From JASFEQ01 sp050122535 (GTDB lineage: Bacteria; Desulfobacterota; DSM-4660; Desulfatiglandales; HGW-15): a stretch of 5,158 nt of DNA. A program made the position numbers and the translations under genes. This document shows positions 4,234 to 5,158 of the stretch, piece after piece (the first letter of the stretch is position 1; every line of letters begins with the position of its first letter). The stretch covers positions 1 to 5,158 of the forward strand of contig JASFIT010000353.1 of assembly GCA_050122535.1 (NCBI GenBank). Reading direction: 5' to 3'. The notes beneath the pieces are model-generated. The model saw nothing but the letters and a program-made list of their open reading frames with translations, did not search any database and was not told the DNA's origin.

Positions 4234-5158
4234 TTAGAATTTGAACAGTTTTTCAATCAGTTGAGATTTCATGAGGTCTCCTTCAATCTTCAACTTCCCT
4301 GACGTGAAGGCCTGCATGGCGTTCACGGTGCCTTCTATGAGGCCCACAAAATCTCCATCAGACATGAGAATGGTGGTCGTGGGGCTCCCATGAACGCCCT
4401 CATGCACCTCGCAGGCACCATCTTTCACGGTCGCATTCCAGTCCCCTCCATCTGGACCCGAGATCTTGAACTGAAACACCACATCCACACCCGCCGCTTG
4501 GTCCGCCTGAAAGGCCTCGGGCAAACGATCAAAAATGGTCTTGACCGTAAGGCCCTCAGCCGCTGCAGGTGCCTCCGCCTTTGGACTAAAGGCATCCATT
4601 ATGGGACCAAATGCCACCGTTGCATTGTAGTACTCTTGGGCACCGCTCAACGCATGGATGGCATCCCAGTTTCTGTGGATCTCCTCCACAGTGGGGGCCG
4701 CCTTTCCATCACCAACAACAGCTCCCGGTCCCGACACAACCGCCGCACGATTGAAGTATCCCATCCCAGCATTAAGGATCATTCCCGTCTCTCCGCATTC
4801 CTTTGAACACAAATAGAGGACCAGCGGTGCCACAAACTCCGGTTGCAACTTCTCAAACAGATCCGGTGGCATAACGTCCTCCGTCAGCCTCGTGCCTGCA
4901 ATCGGGGATATCGTGTTCACCTTGATGTCATACTTCTCCCCCTCCAGCTTCAATGTGTTCATCAACCCCACCAGACCCATCTTGGCCGCCGAGTAGTTGG
5001 TCTGACCAAAATTGCCAAACAGACCCGCCGCCGATGTGGTAAGGACTATGCGACCATAACCCTCCTCACGCATCTTCAAAAATGCAGGCCGAGTCACGTT
5101 ATACGCACCAAAAAGATGCACAGCGAGAACCTGCTCCCAGTCCTCAGGCGACATCTTC
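4234..5158 (-). CDS. Short-chain dehydrogenase-SCP2 fusion (MFE-2-like), N terminus outside window
   Basis: The visible 307 residues form the C-terminal part of an SDR dehydrogenase followed directly by an SCP2 lipid-binding domain. By comparison with human HSD17B4, about 110 residues with the NAD-binding glycine motif are missing; the frame stays open to the window edge, so the Met at 5154 is internal. Counting from that Met, the SDR active site is Ser41, Tyr54 and Lys58 (NYSAAK). VHLFGAY at 12-18 and GNFGQTNYSAAKMGLVGL strongly recall the (3R)-hydroxyacyl-CoA dehydrogenase of peroxisomal multifunctional enzyme 2. Residues 155-190 match the segment that follows the SDR domain in that enzyme. 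An Ala/Pro/Glu-rich linker (190-200) then leads to SCP2 at about 202-306, including TTILMSDGDF and AFTSGKLKIEGD. The central hydratase-2 domain of MFE-2 is absent. The likely role is NAD-dependent oxidation of 3-hydroxyacyl-CoA, with SCP2 helping to bind bulky acyl-CoA. The thiolase gene follows 125 bp downstream. Confidence 0.93.
   Translation of the reverse strand, partial: KMSPEDWEQVLAVHLFGAYNVTRPAFLKMREEGYGRIVLTTSAAGLFGNFGQTNYSAAKMGLVGLMNTLKLEGEKYDIKVNTISPIAGTRLTEDVMPPDLFEKLQPEFVAPLVLYLCSKECGETGMILNAGMGYFNRAAVVSGPGAVVGDGKAAPTVEEIHRNWDAIHALSGAQEYYNATVAFGPIMDAFSPKAEAPAAAEGLTVKTIFDRLPEAFQADQAAGVDVVFQFKISGPDGGDWNATVKDGACEVHEGVHGSPTTTILMSDGDFVGLIEGTVNAMQAFTSGKLKIEGDLMKSQLIEKLFKF

Overview
This window looks like part of a beta-oxidation gene cluster from an uncultured bacterium, most likely a member of the Desulfobacterota (the former Deltaproteobacteria) or a relative. 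This is inferred from three things: the combination of enzymes, GC content that looks close to 50%, and intergenic spacers filled with dispersed palindromic repeats of the GTCATTCCCGCG / GTCATTGCGAG type. No rRNA or marker gene is present, so the assignment is tentative. All five genes I accept are on the minus strand, so transcription runs from the high coordinates to the low ones.

In transcription order the layout is as follows. (1) 5158-4234 is the C-terminal part of a short-chain dehydrogenase fused directly to an SCP2 sterol-carrier domain, resembling peroxisomal multifunctional enzyme type 2 (HSD17B4) without its central hydratase; its first ~110 residues lie outside the window. (2) 4108-2900 is an SCP2-type thiolase. 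(3) 2899-2553 is a 347-bp spacer made largely of nested dispersed repeats. (4) 2552-2205 is a small protein of unknown function. (5) 2204-2040 is a spacer almost filled by a composite palindromic repeat. (6) 2039-891 is an acyl-CoA dehydrogenase with a non-canonical active site. (7) 890-596 is a spacer with a further palindromic repeat, a TTTTCGTG microrepeat and ACTTTAG motifs. (8) 595-1 is the N-terminal half of a second acyl-CoA dehydrogenase, canonical in its visible part and similar to long-chain acyl-CoA dehydrogenase.

Together the enzymes cover three of the four steps of a beta-oxidation spiral: acyl-CoA oxidation (two dehydrogenases), 3-hydroxyacyl-CoA oxidation (SDR domain) and thiolytic cleavage (thiolase). 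An enoyl-CoA hydratase is not seen and must be encoded elsewhere. The eukaryotic proteins they most resemble (HSD17B4 and the SCPx thiolase) act on branched-chain and sterol side-chain acyl-CoAs, so a bulky or branched substrate is possible, but the sequence does not identify it.

The most noteworthy points are the displaced catalytic glutamate in the 382-aa acyl-CoA dehydrogenase, the hydratase-less SDR-SCP2 fusion, and the invasion of three consecutive spacers by repeats that share a GGGAATCCAG arm. I do not see evidence for a defence system, CRISPR array, transposase or RNA gene.
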